A DNA stretch of 64,000 bases from Trema orientale. Taxonomy: Eukaryota; Streptophyta; Magnoliopsida; Rosales; Cannabaceae. Under the pieces are notes generated by a model, which was given only the letters and a program-made list of their open reading frames with translations, had not been told where the DNA came from and made no database searches. Within the stretch, counting starts at the first letter, position 1; each line of letters opens with the position of its first letter. Shown here piece by piece: positions 11,227-25,818 of this stretch. The position numbers and the translations under genes are program-made. The stretch spans positions 230,858 through 294,857 of the forward strand of contig JXTC01000058.1 of the NCBI GenBank assembly GCA_002914845.1, given 5' to 3'.

Positions 11227-11747
11227 CCCTGATTCAACTCCAATAGAAAATTTTTAACCAAGTCGAAAAAGTCAAAAGTGAAGGAGGTGGTACTAAGAAG
11301 GTGGCCAATCATGTTCGACAGGGGTCGGGATTATTCGACTATGGTTGAACGGTTATCCGATCTCAGTCGAATGCCGATTGAAAAGTTTCGACCGATGGCT
11401 CAGCCTCAATGGCATTCTTTGACTACGGTCAAATTGTAGTTTTGACTAAGGTCGAAAAATTTTTCGACTGCCGGTTGAAAGTTGATCAGAACAATCGGGA
11501 GAGGCAGCAGAATAAGTTCAATTGCAGTTAAATTTTTCAACCTTAGTTGAGCATAGGCGCCGTCGAGATCGGGACTAACAGTAGTTATAAAAGTTTAGAG
11601 TTTGTTAGAGAAGAGTGCATTTTAGGGTTTTTTTTAGGGAATGAGATATCCTAATAATTTTACATGTGTGATATGACAACATGGTTAGTTTTGAAAACAT
11701 TTATTAAAGAGTCCTTTTTTTCATTATGAGATTTTAATAGACCCTCA
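11227..11747. other. Gene-free tract with GACY/TCGA-rich words
   Basis: No open frame of note. The stretch 11310-11570 repeats short words such as TTCGACT and GGTCGAAA on both strands, suggesting an internally repetitive transposon remnant that I cannot classify. Confidence 0.45.
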
Positions 11748-12874
11748 GGACCCGTTTGGTTGCAGTGGTGAAATGGTAATGGTATTGCTAATAGTAATCA
11801 GAATGGAATGGAAAAGGAATGATAATGTAATTATGTTGTTTGGTTAGAGTGGTGGAATCAGTAGCTGAGCGGACATTCTTATGATTGATTGATTATGAAA
11901 AAGAATAGAATTAGTTGTATAATGACAACAAGACCCTTAAGCTTAAAATGAATATTTTAAGTATTTTAAATTACATTTAGCATTAAATTATTTTACATTT
12001 AGCATTATTTTATTAATTATTTTTTATTAATTAAATTCTTATTTTATTAAATTATTTTACATTAAGAGTTAAATTATTTTATTAATTTATTTTACGTTTA
12101 GAATTATTTTTTTATTAATTAAATTATTATTTTATTAAATTATTTTACATTTAGCACTATTTTATTTTATTATTACATTAATTTTTTTTATTAATTAAAG
12201 TATTATTTTATTAAATTATTTTACATTTAGTATTATGTTATTTTGTTTTATTATTTCATTAAATTATTTTATTAATTAAAGTATTATTTTATTAAATTAT
12301 TTTATATTTAGAATTATTTTATTTTATTTTATTATTTCATTAAATTATTTTACTAATTATTTTTTATTTATTAAAGTATTATTTTATTAAATTATTTTAC
12401 ATTTAGCATTATTTTAGTTTATTTTATTATTTCATTAAATTATTTTATTAATTAAAGTATTATTTTATTAAATTATTTTACATTTAGCATTATTTTATTT
12501 TATTTTATTATGTCATTAAATTATTTTATTAATTATTTTTTCATTAATTAAATTATTATTTTATTAAATTATTTTACATTTAACATTAAATTATTTTAAA
12601 TTTAGCATTATTTTACTTTATTTTATTATTTTTAAGTTATTTTTTATTAATTAAAGTACCATTTTATTAAATAATTTTTAAAATTATTTAATTAATTCTT
12701 TGTTTATTAATTAAATAGTTTATTTAAATAGTATTCCATTGAATAGAATTCCACCATGTTTTTTTCCAATGGAAAAGTTTTTCATATTTGAACTTTCTAA
12801 CCAAATAATGAAATTTAATCATTTTAAAATTGTTTCCATTACATTCCTTTTCATTATCCCCAACCAAACGGGCC
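11748..12874. mobile_element. Tourist-like (PIF/Harbinger) non-autonomous element
   Basis: The ends GGACCCGTTTGGTTG (left) and CAACCAAACGGGCC (right) form a terminal inverted repeat with one mismatch. They are flanked by TCA (11745-11747) and TTA (12875-12877), an eroded 3-bp TWA target duplication. The 1,127-bp body has no coding capacity; 11970-12720 is an AT-only array built from ATTATTTTATTAATT-type units. The ends resemble those of the PIF element at 37103 and the MITEs at 29461 and 33447. Confidence 0.78.
11970..12720 (+). repeat. Degenerate AT-only tandem array
   Basis: About 750 bp made almost entirely of variants of ATTAAATTATTTTACATTTAG and TTATTTTATTAATTAAAGTA, repeating every ~60-90 bp with drift. 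It lies wholly within the Tourist-like element and probably accounts for its large size. Confidence 0.75.
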
Positions 12875-14190
12875 TTAGTTGTGAATTCCTCTAAAGGAAA
12901 CTAGGGTAACTTTGTAATTTCATACAATTGTAAGAGAAAAATATGTATATATATATATGGATGATGTTTCAATAGAGATTTTTATTTTTACTCCATGAAT
13001 GAGTACTCTAGTTTAGGCCATTGGATTTTAATCTAATAACTAGAATAATATTAGTAGCTTTATTAAAAAAATTATTATAATTAACACATATATAAATATA
13101 GAAAGTTATTTAAAGCAAAAAAGATGGGTAACCTGATAAGTTGGTCATCTTTTTATTTTCTTTTTTTTTTTATAAGAAAATGAAACTAGTAAAAAATACT
13201 TAATAATCTCAAATCACTCTCAGTTATCTTATTCGTTAGGAAAAAAAATGTACAAATTTTAAGCTGATTCACGAATATTTTTTTTAAAATAAATTTTCTT
13301 TCAATGTAACTGCTTTATTCATCGGTTTTTTTATTTATTTAAGAAAACAACTTATTAAAAATTATGCTACTTTGGATTTTACCTTTCATACAGTAAAAAA
13401 GAAATTTTATAAAATATTGAAAATACAATAATACATATAATTTTAAATTAAAGGTAATTAAAAAAAATTAAACTTTAAATTAAATTTTCAAAAAGGAAAG
13501 AAATAAAAAAAATGAATTAGAAATTAATATATTAAATGAGCTGACTTGTTATTATAGGTTTATTTCCAAATTAGTCAAATTTACCCATCCATGAAGTAAA
13601 AACAAAAATACCCATTAAAAACTCACATATATATATATTATATCCTACTTTTCAATCCTACCTAACCATATTGTGTAATTTATCTAACAAATTTGGCAGC
13701 TCAAACGTGTCCAAACATTCCATTTATAAAATAATCAATTACCTAGGACCCAAGTAGCTAGCATTTCAGAATCACCCGGCAATATTATCACTTGTGATGT
13801 GATAGTGTATAGTGTGATACTATTATATTATCCAATATGGAGAATCTATTCCCTGTAATAATCTGTATCAGCACTAACGTAATTCTTTGACAAATTAAAA
13901 CGTTATAAATTATCTGGCCGAAGTTTACTCTTAATTTTATTGCGACTTATTTAAAGTTTTTATTCTTATACGAAAAATATATGATCACTTCCAACCATCA
14001 AAAAATGGAAGGGAAAAAAAAAGTGAATGTTATGAAAGCGATTAAGCTATTAATGCTAAGCTTGGTTCGTCTTACGCATAAATGCAAGCCGAAGGCAAAT
14101 CCCAATCGGGAAAAGGAACTGAACGTACGAACAATCTTAACTGAGTTGTGAGCCACTATAAGTGCACCTACTAAATATAAACCGCGTTCT
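12875..14190. other. Gene-free tract upstream of DFR
   Basis: AT-rich sequence without a supported gene. 12960-13340 contains diverged words of the MITE family seen at 25819 and 32894 (GGCCATTGGATTTTAATCTAA). Short (TA)n runs occur at 12945-12957 and 13626-13638. Confidence 0.5.
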
Positions 14191-14195
14191 TCGCT

Positions 14196-14320
14196 CACGT
14201 GCTTTGACCGTTAGGAGAGCACGTGCACGTGAGGGAGGGTTGAGCCTAAACTTAAGACAAAAGTACTCGTAGGTGGGCGTTAGGTGTTAGTTGATTGTAG
14301 TTGTACCATAGTATATATAA
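14196..14320 (+). promoter_or_regulatory. DFR promoter: G-boxes, MYB-type sites, TATA box
   Basis: Three perfect G-boxes CACGTG lie at 14196-14201, 14220-14225 and 14226-14231, the last two abutting. AGGTGGGCGTTAGGTGTTAG at 14271-14290 is the complement of an AC-rich (ACCTAAC-like) R2R3-MYB site. A TATA box TATATATAA lies at 14312-14320, about 95 bp before the DFR start codon. Anthocyanin genes are known to be driven by MYB-bHLH-WD40 complexes at such sites; activity here is inferred. Confidence 0.7.
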
Positions 14321-14411
14321 ACAGACACTTCCGTTGATAATCATCCAAAGTCATAAACCAATAATCAGTTTTCATTTTTAACGTTAATAATTCTGTGTCT
14401 TAGAAAGGGTT

Positions 14412-17248
14412 ATGGGATCCGAGGGTGAAACCGTTTGTGTGACCGGAGCATCCGGTTTTATTGGATCGTGGCTCGTCATGAGACTCCTCGAGCGCGGTTA
14501 CACCGTCCGAGCCACCGTCCGCGACCCCGGTCCGGTTCTTACTTTTTAATTAATTAATTAGTTAAATTAATGATTCTGTATCTGTGTTTTTTTCCCTAAG
14601 TTTTGATCTTAATTTGTTTGATTAATTAACAGCTAACTTGAGGAAGGTCAAGCACTTGGTGGAATTGCCTAAGGCGGAGACTCACCTTACTTTGTGGAAG
14701 GCTGACCTATCCGAAGAGGGAAGCTTTAATGAAGCTATTAAGGGTTGCACCGGAGTGTTCCACGTGGCCACACCCATGGATTTTGAGTCCAAGGACCCCG
14801 AGGTTTGTGTGTTTATGATTTTCAACCCAAAAGTGGAATATTGTGATTTTGTATAGCTTTGAGAATTAACTCGTTCACACACCAATTTAATTTTTGGCTG
14901 AATATGCACCAATTTACTTTGACTACATGTGTAGGGATAAGTCAATAGTGGTATTGACTACTGAGTCCGAAACATAACAAATACAATTCACTGTTGAGAA
15001 TATGTGTTTATCGGACATTTTTCTCCTATGTGATGGTCAGCCGGAGCTGGATTACATTATAAATTTCTTTTTTTTTTTAGCTGGATTACATTATAACTTA
15101 TAACTCTTTTTTTTTTTTTTGGATGGGAGATTATAACTTATAACTAAACTAGTATTATTATTATTTTGGGGTGATCCAGAAAGAAATAAAATAAGGCATT
15201 GTGACTCCGCAATCATGGGCCATTTTTATCGCTTTTACCTAGAGCCACGTGACTCAGCAGCCAACAAGGGTCATGGGCCTTGTATTACCCCATTGATTGT
15301 TTTTTTTTTTTTTTTTTAAATAAAGATGAGTCTTTACTAATAATCTATATTTATTATTATAAAAAAAAAAGAAAAGAAAATAACACACTGTCCTGTGAAT
15401 CAAACTCTCTGAGTTAATACCTAATTACATCTTAATTCCACCCACTGACCTAAACTCATTGGGCTTGTATTACCCCATTGATATTCTGTGGCTAAAGACC
15501 GTTGTAGAGCCGTCAACAAGGGTCATGGCCTTGTATTACCCCCATTGATATTCCCTGGCTAAAGACCCTCGTATCCCGTTGTAGAGTTCGAAGAAATCAA
15601 ACTCTTGTTGTGGACAGTGTGTATGATAACCATCACTCACTGAATTTTTAAGTATATTTCTATATGTTATATTGAATAAGATATTGAAATACTTGAATCT
15701 GGATTTTAGAAACTCAACAATTAAGATTTTGTCGAAGATTGGTTAATCTTAAAAAGTTAAAAAGTCTTCCATTAATTATGTGTACATTATGACTCTTCCA
15801 TTAATTATGTGTGCATTATGATTGAAGTCGTGGCTTTCTTCTTGTTTTTATTATTGCGTAATTGCCGTTTTGTATGAGCATATAAGCTTAATTCAGACAG
15901 TTAATACATATATAGTTATATATGATTAAGAATATTATTAATTAGGTGGCGATATAAATGTCTGATTGGCAGAATGAAGTGATTAAGCCAACAATAGCTG
16001 GGATGTTAGACATCATGAAAGCATGCGTTGATGCAAAGACTGTTAAGAAACTAGTGTTCACTTCATCAGCTGGAACTGTTAATGTTGAGCCTGAACAAAA
16101 ATCAGTCTATGATGAATCCAATTGGAGTGATATTGACTTTTGCCGGACCGTCAAGATGACTGGATGGGTAACATTTTTCTTTCTACATATTATTTGTAGA
16201 TATTAGTATGTATCTTACTAGTTAGAATCATTGATTAGTGTGAGACTCACATGAATTCTGTTATAAATTTATTTTACTTGTTTCTATAAGACCCTAACTT
16301 TTTACCTATATAAACCAGGAAAAAAAAAATACTAATAGAAACTCTCTCTCGTTTTATCTCCATTGTAGATGTATTTTACCTCCAAGACGCTCGCTGAGCA
16401 AGCTGCATGGGAATTCGCAAGAAAACATAATTTGGATTTCATTACCATTATTCCGACACTAGTCATTGGCCCATTTCTCATGCCCTCTATGCCTCCCAGC
16501 CTCATAACCGGACTTTCACTAATCACAGGTACATTTTTTGTTTTGTTTTTTTTTTTTTTTTTTTTGATATATTTATTGGCAACTGATTAAAGTACCATTG
16601 TTATCCAACCACAGCCTCATTATATACATTTTTGTTTTGAAATATTTGAAATCAGGAAACGAGTCTCACTATTTCATTATAAGGCAAGGACAATTTGTTC
16701 ACTTGGATGACCTATGCAATGCTCATATTTTCTTGTATGAGCACCCTAAAGCTGAGGGTCGCTATATTGCTTCTTCGCATGATGCTACAATCTATGAGCT
16801 TGCTAACTTGTTGAAAGAAAAGTACCCCGAGTATAACATTCCCACAAAGTAAGTCCCTGATCTCACTATTTTGACTATCAATTATGGTTAAACCAGTTAA
16901 TTCAGACCATCGATGAAGTGCACTAAATAATATGTAATTATGTAACAATAGAATTCTATGACAACCATATCAAAGATTTTCTGTCTTTTACCTTGACCTA
17001 ATTAAATTTTCTTTGAATTATTTATTTTTGTGTTCAGGTTCAAAGATTTTGACGAGAACATACCAAATGTCCACTTCTCTTCCAAGAAGCTTACAGACTT
17101 GGGCTTCCAGTACAAATACAGCTTAGAGGATATGTTCACGGGAGCTGTTGATACTTGCCGTACAAAGGGGCTGATTCCTCTTACGCATGAGACTAAGCCC
17201 GAAAAGAAGCCCGAAAACGAGCCCGAAAAGAAGCCAAACGGGAGCTAA
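14412..17248 (+). CDS. DFR: Dihydroflavonol 4-reductase (six exons)
   Basis: Exons 14412-14529, 14633-14802, 15973-16167, 16369-16528, 16656-16848 and 17038-17248 join in phase with GT-AG introns to give 348 residues, normal for DFR. The enzyme reduces dihydroflavonols to leucoanthocyanidins with NADPH in the cytosol, committing flux to anthocyanins and tannins. It is a short-chain dehydrogenase of the extended type: GASGFIG Rossmann motif at 12-18, Ser128, and Tyr163-x3-Lys167. Asn133 and Gln227 sit where the grape enzyme has its substrate-contact residues; Asn at this site usually allows kaempferol-, quercetin- and myricetin-type substrates. The start codon begins the conserved N-terminus. 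The C-terminus carries a Lys/Pro/Glu-rich tail ([17 protein letters not shown]). Intron 2 is long (1,170 bp) and holds a SINE-like copy. The end of intron 2 is fixed by the conserved NEVIKPT start of exon 3; the preceding ATG-TCT-GAT is intronic. Confidence 0.96.
15361..15461 (-). repeat. SINE-like copy in DFR intron 2
   Basis: A diverged relative of the SINE-like copy at 10563-10668, same orientation: plus-strand A-rich run, then GAAAATAACACACTGTCCTG, AATACCTAATTACATC, CCACCCACTGACC and TCATTGGGC in matching order. It lies antisense to DFR. Confidence 0.5.
15461..15590 (+). repeat. Imperfect direct repeat in DFR intron 2
   Basis: CTTGTATTACCCCATTGATATTC followed by GGCTAAAGACC recurs about 65 bp downstream (TTGTATTACCCCCATTGATATTC, GGCTAAAGACC). 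A related piece, TCATGGGCCTTGTATTACC, lies at 15271-15290. Confidence 0.65.
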
Positions 17249-19040
17249 ATAAGAAACAATGCTCACATCGTGATACATTTGCTGCTTTCGACGGCTATGG
17301 AAGTTTTAAGTGCATCCAGTTATTGTCTAAAATAAAGATGCCTCTCAGTCCCAGATTAGAAAGATTGGATCTACTTAGCAATGTAACTTGACCTTTTTTT
17401 TTTTACGTTCTTTTTTTAATAAGTAAGGGAGTTTACTTTGATTACAGTGCATGTGTGAAACTTCAATATAAATATAATAAAATGCGAATGCTCTTGTATA
17501 GAGTTGTATGACATGACGTGCTTTCTATCCAAAACTAATAGCTTACGCGATGACTCAAAATCTGGAATGTTTTGACAAAAAAAGGGGAAAAGGAAACATA
17601 AAAAGAAACATAATTTGCTAATTAAATATAAAGTAATTGCTGAATCCAAAAGATTTACTCCGAATGTCATGTGGTATTTGCCCCACGTTATTCAAACATA
17701 TTAATAATATTTTTCTGCTACATCGTTGAAGGATCCCTACTAAACCTCATAGTAAAACACAACTTCTTATGTTATTGGAACATTAATTTTGCCCACCATT
17801 TATTTTTTTGGACAAATCTTTACCTACTAACTGAAATGTTTAGTGGTTTTTAGAAATGCTATGCAGCACTTTGTCCAATTTTGCGCACTAATGTGCGGCA
17901 ATTAGCTTTTCAATTTTTAATTAATTTATATATGGTTCATGTACTTGACTAATTTAATTTAAATGCTTTTCTATACTATGTAAGATCAAAGGTCAGACTC
18001 ACATAGCAAACAAAGTTACTCTATTAGACTTCTATCTTCTTTTTACGTGGCTAGCACTATAAGACTAGAGAGTGACATATTTCAACTCGAAATTCAAATA
18101 GATTGTGACAATTCCAGTTTGAACCCACGACTTGTTAGATTGGAGACAAGTAGACTTACATGTATAATCATGCTCAGTTCTTGGTGGTTATTTGTCCAAT
18201 AGTCTAAATAAAGATTTCTCTTTACCAAACTTCTTTCTTAAAAAAGAAAAAAATTAAAGAATAAAAGAAAGTGTCCAACTCACTATTTTCTTTTGTGGAG
18301 TGAGAGCTTTTGACTTGTTTAGTTCACTAATTCTATGTCATTCAATTAGTATATCTATTAGAATGAGTGTTCGTTTCAATAATTTCAGTTTTTCTATTCA
18401 AATGATCTTATTGGAATGAATATTTGTTTCAATAATTCAGTTTTTCCATTCAGATGATCCATCAGTCACATTAACTATTATAATGAGTTTTTTCTTCTTG
18501 GAATAAGAATGATGCTCCCCACTATTTTCGAATGAGTCCATTCAAATGTTCATATCGTAATTACAACTTATTCCACTTTATTTCACTTCAAATGTCTTCA
18601 TTCTAATAATAACTCATTCCATAATTTCCATTTAAATACACACATTCAAATAGGTGAACGAAACGAATCCTCTATTTTTCACTTCTTTACCATTTAACAT
18701 TCTTGTATCAGGGACAAATGGGCTCATAACTTACAACTTATTGAGCGCACAGTGGTAATTTGTGTAATAAATGTCAAATTTCATTTTCTTGTAGAAATGC
18801 TATGCCGTGGTGTCTCGCAGTTTAACACGTCAACCTCATTTGAAAAAAAAAATTAATAATAGAAGTCCACATAACAAATTTAACAATTAGTGATATTAGA
18901 AAAGATTGCCACTGCGATTCTTCTACTTTTTCTCAAAACAGAAAGGGGAATAAATTTTTTTTTTTAAAAAAGGGTCAAAAACAGAGGGGTAATCACGTAA
19001 TTCTGTGGGAGACACGTATGTGTACTTGGCCAGTAGGCCT
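17249..19040. other. DFR-OTC intergenic region
   Basis: No supported gene. The start includes the DFR 3' UTR (AATAAAG near 17331). 18361-18461 holds two ~50-bp direct copies (GTTTCAATAATTTCAG / GTTTCAATAATTCAG, each followed by TTCAAATGATC or TTCAGATGATC), within a GAATGA/TCATTC-rich tract (18330-18690) that may be an old MITE. GGTTCAAAC-type words on the minus strand near 18118 resemble a tRNA B box, too little for a call. Confidence 0.55.
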
Positions 19041-19048
19041 GGTAGGTT

Positions 19049-19057
19049 TATATAAAC
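19049..19057 (+). promoter_or_regulatory. OTC TATA box
   Basis: TTATATAAA, about 65-70 bp upstream of the OTC start codon and in a local TATATAAAC context. Its position fits a short 5' leader of roughly 35-45 nt. Confidence 0.65.
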
Positions 19058-19120
19058 CCCACTGAAAAGCGAGAGCAGGGTACTAGGCAGTTGTACAGTT
19101 CCCAGTTCACTAAAAGAAAA

Positions 19121-21788
<2,668 letters not shown>

Positions 21789-24300
21789 TTGCTTATCATC
21801 TCTGCAAAGTTATCAAGGTAGGAACTGCTTATTAAGGCCCGAGTGCATTACCATAATAAAAAGTTTGGACTTCTGCAGCTCTATTTTTGGGCTAGATAGG
21901 TGTAGAATTTTGTATGTTGGCGAACAATCTTCATTTGTTCCAGCGAAATCTTTGTATTTATACTTGAAACTGGTAAGTTTCTGTCGGAATTTTTTCCCTC
22001 TAAACCTGTTACCCCTCAAATCCGACAACAGTCGAAGGAATAGATAAAAGGGTCTTCTGTCGAACGAAGTAGTTTGAGTAGACAATTCCATGGCGTGTTG
22101 GACTTCCTTGTCAAGTAAAGTCAAGAAAAGTGTAGCGTGGAAAACAATCTAAGAATTTCATGGGCCATTTGTTGGAAGACCCAACCCCTTAAAAATAAAA
22201 ACCCAACTCCTTAAGAGGAAAACGGTCAGGCTTAAAAAGACCAATTACCCTTCCCTATTTTAATAACGTACATAACCCTCTCCCTGTAAATGTAATCTTT
22301 CTGGGTATCATAATGTTGAATGTGCAATACGTCTACGATGAAGCTATTGTGTCGGGAGCTGAGGAGGGATGGAATGAATATGCGTTGGCCCGTAGCTAAG
22401 ATGTGGCAGGGATCGATTTGTAAAATTGGTCCTACTAATGTGTTCACCCACTCTTGCGTTGTGTAGTTGGGTACTACTACTGCTTGGCCTTGATCCCGCC
22501 TTCAGCACAGATCTCAAGATCTGACGGTTTTCATGCGTCAGAATACTTCAAGCTTTGGGTCTCATTCGCAGTATGCAAATGCTGATTTTAGGAATGCAAC
22601 CATCGAGCTCCTTGTTACATCTGCACAGAATCACATAGATAAATATCAATCTTGACTTTCTAAAACGAGCGATGAAAAAATAGACAAATTATAAATCATT
22701 TTTCAAAATTAAGATTTTTTTATAATAAAAAATTCAAAATTCTAAAATTAATTCTCGTCTTAACCTTGGTTAAAATATTTTGACTATATTGAAAATGGTA
22801 AGTGAAGAAGGTGTAGCTGGGTTAGGCTGCCGAATATGTTCGATAATGGATGAAAATTTTTCTAGCTTCATTATTCTCCCTCTCATTTCTAGCTTTATTA
22901 TTCTCCTCTCAACAAAAGATCTAGATGAATGGATTATGGGTGACCCATGTTGGGGAATTTTTTTTGATGAGACAACAAATGTTGGTATTATGTGGGCTCT
23001 GCTGAATTTAATGGGTCGAATGGCTAATTTTTCCCTGAATTATAATTGGGAAATTGATATCCTATGTTCCTCACCATGTGGACCTGTAGAAAGGAGAAGA
23101 ATATAATAAAAGATGAATCAATTGTTAATAGAAGCATGAGGGTGAAGAGGAGTGGGAGAAAATACGGTGAGCTATAAAAGATCCCATAATTTGTGGTGGT
23201 AGGACATAAGATAATTGCTTCACTTTTAGAAAATATAAGTAATAATGAGTGGAAGAGAGTTTAGAATAACACTGAGTGTGTTGGGTTGATGGAAACAAGA
23301 GCATATGTGAGAGGAGTTGGTAACTTTTGAGGCAAAGCATGGAGAAAGACAAGCTGCTGGGTCAGTGGGTTTAAAGATAGGCTAGTGGGAGATAAGGTAA
23401 GATAAAATATTGATTAGTTGATTTTGAAGATGAACCATGGAAATAACAATTTTTTGAGTATGCCATAGAGAAAAACGTCTGCTGGATAAGTTGAGGTTGA
23501 GGTAGAACATTTAAACAGAATGTGTGAAAGGTTTTTGACTTTGGAGGTAGCGTATAAAGGAAAGGAAACTATGGATTCATAGTCTAGTAATAGAGGAAAT
23601 GGGGAGACTACGGAAGAAAGATTTGACAGAGTATAGCTAAGGCTTGATGGTTTTAAGAGAGATTAAACATTTAAAGAATGAAGAAGAAAATGCTTATGGG
23701 TCTCTCACTTTCATCTGTTGGGCACTTATATTTATAGCTAATTTCTCATAATCAGACAAAAAAATAAGTATCTAACTCCAACACTCTTTTGGCTCTCAGC
23801 AATTCTGTTAAGCTCAAATTGACAAGTGAAAATAACTTATCAAGCATGCTTCCACATTGGCTAATAGGAACTTGGTCAGCAGCAAATTCAAAGTAACACA
23901 TGGGATCCTAAGGCTATATGCACGTTTGACTGGCTTTTGGGTAGCTGCTAAGCCTTCTCCAATATGGCTTGGTCATATGGTTTAGGCTTATGATATTTGG
24001 GCTTTTTGGGCTTATGGGATATGTAGTTTTAACTTATAGGATCCTTTTATACTATTTGATAATTTAATTTAAAAATTTATGTACTTCCTAAGTAAGTTCA
24101 TACTTCTTATAATTAAATGATCAATTGGGCTACACCATATTTTGTACCTTATACTCCACAATCCACTTATGAATCTCTTTGTATTAATAGTATATTTGAA
24201 TATTTGCATGTATTGCATTACATATTTAGCGCTTTCTTTACCATGACATATTGCATGTAATAATTTGTGCATGGCGTATTACATGAGAATACTAGCATGT
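21789..24300. other. Gene-free region downstream of OTC
   Basis: Starts with the OTC 3' UTR. I see no supported gene. An open frame at 22780-23106 has no similarity I recognise and no splice partners. The tract 22260-22640 is GC-richer and may be an old gene or transposon fragment, but no domain can be read. Confidence 0.5.
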
Positions 24301-24327
24301 TGCATGAGTGTATAAATTGTGTATTTT

Positions 24328-24446
24328 TGCACGTATAAAATATCATCCTTTTGGCATGGTATTAGAGTTGCAAATGTGGGCCTGGGCCAGTGCACGTATA
24401 AAATATCATCCTTTTGGCATGGTATTAGAGTTGCAAATGTGGGCCG
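24328..24446 (+). repeat. 63-bp tandem duplication
   Basis: TGCACGTATAAAATATCATC through GAGTTGCAAATGTGGGCC occurs at 24328 and again, nearly identical, at 24391. The small open frames on both strands here are products of the duplication, not genes. The GGCCC/GGGCC-rich tract to about 24660 that follows looks like a transposon remnant. Confidence 0.85.
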
Positions 24447-24735
24447 GCCCAGGCCCATCCTGCCATAGTGGCGGGATAGGCCAACCCGACCTGATACTGT
24501 AGCTAGCACGAACCAGCTCGTCCCAGCCCATCAATAGGCTGTAAGATGGGTCAGGCCTTAATATTGCAACTCACATGCCGGCCTGACACGATACGACCCA
24601 CCAAATACCACATGGTGGGCTGGGCTTGGGCTGGCCCACGTAGGCTTGTGGGATGGCACATGCTGGCCATCAACATTATAATAACTTTTTTGAGATCACG
24701 ACAAAAGTACTCCTATATACGACTTTTTGCCTTTA

Positions 24736-24768
24736 TATATTATTATTATTATTATTATTATTATTATG
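24736..24768 (+). repeat. (ATT)n microsatellite
   Basis: About 11 units of ATT/TTA, uninterrupted. Confidence 0.95.
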
Positions 24769-24770
24769 AA

Positions 24771-25818
24771 TGAACATTACTAAGGGGTTGTGATTTAATT
24801 TCTTAAGCATCAACTTCTACTTCAATTTTCACAAAAAATATATGTTTTAATTACCAAACAGGGAAAAACAAAGAAAAAGTAACCAACATTTAAAGTTTGC
24901 GATAATAATTTATGACAAAAGTAGTAATACTAGAGACACCAATATCTTACACCATATAATGTGGCATTTATTTCAACCACATCTTTTTTGAAGGTGAGAC
25001 CATACCATTTAAAGTTATGTGGCTAAAAATGATGCCACATCACTGGTGTAAATTTTTAGTGCAAGCTTTTTGTGTCTTAATCTTTACCATAAAGGATATT
25101 GCATGTATCATTGGTCTATGCTTGGCATGATCTTACATATGCTCTTGCCCATTAATATTTGGGCCTATATCTACAAGGACCCAATATGTATGAGAAGTCT
25201 TTGAACTTTCGCCTTTGACCCATTTCATTTTTGACAATCAACAACTCAAAATTTCTAGTCCATAAACTAATTCGAGATTAAAATTAAAACAGAAGAAAAA
25301 TAATTACATGTACCCAACTTCAAGTACCAGAAGTGTTTTTCTTTTTCTTCTTATTTTCTTGGGACGCAAATGGAAAACCTAACAATAAAAATCAAATTAG
25401 AGTGTTTCTTAAGCCAAAATTTTCAGAAAGTCAAAGAATATTATGACCTAGAATTGTAAAGAGTCCTGGATTTTTTTTTCCCTCTTTATGTTTTAGCAGC
25501 CATTGTAATTTGAAACCAAGGAGGAAGAAAGAAGAGCAAAAGAAGAGGAGAAGGTGAGAGAGAAATATGGGAAAGGGAAAAGCATGTGTCTTTTTATTAA
25601 ATTTTTTTAGGTATTTTCTCATGTAATGTTTTGTACTTGATTTCCTATACACATTCTCTAGAAATTTCCCCCATAAAACCATTTAAATTCTAAGCAATGG
25701 ATTAGGTGATATTAGTAGTTTCATCAAGGGGTTTGTACCACAGACTCCACCAAATTTATTAAGTGTCTCCTGTTTTTACAACTAGTAAATTGAAAGTTTA
25801 GATGATTCATTTTGGTTG
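24771..25818. other. Gene-free tract
   Basis: AT-rich; no coding, RNA gene or bounded repeat seen. Confidence 0.55.

Noticed and set aside
15946-15972. An in-frame ATG-TCT-GAT-TGG-CAG before DFR exon 3, preceded by a stop, as a sign of a broken gene
   Set aside because: The acceptor TTGGCAG at 15966-15972 gives the conserved NEVIKPT exon start in phase; the stop and ATG lie in intron 2.
22780-23106. 108-codon open frame downstream of OTC
   Set aside because: No recognisable domain, composition like the surrounding intergenic DNA, and no promoter or splice context; a protein search would be needed to revive it.
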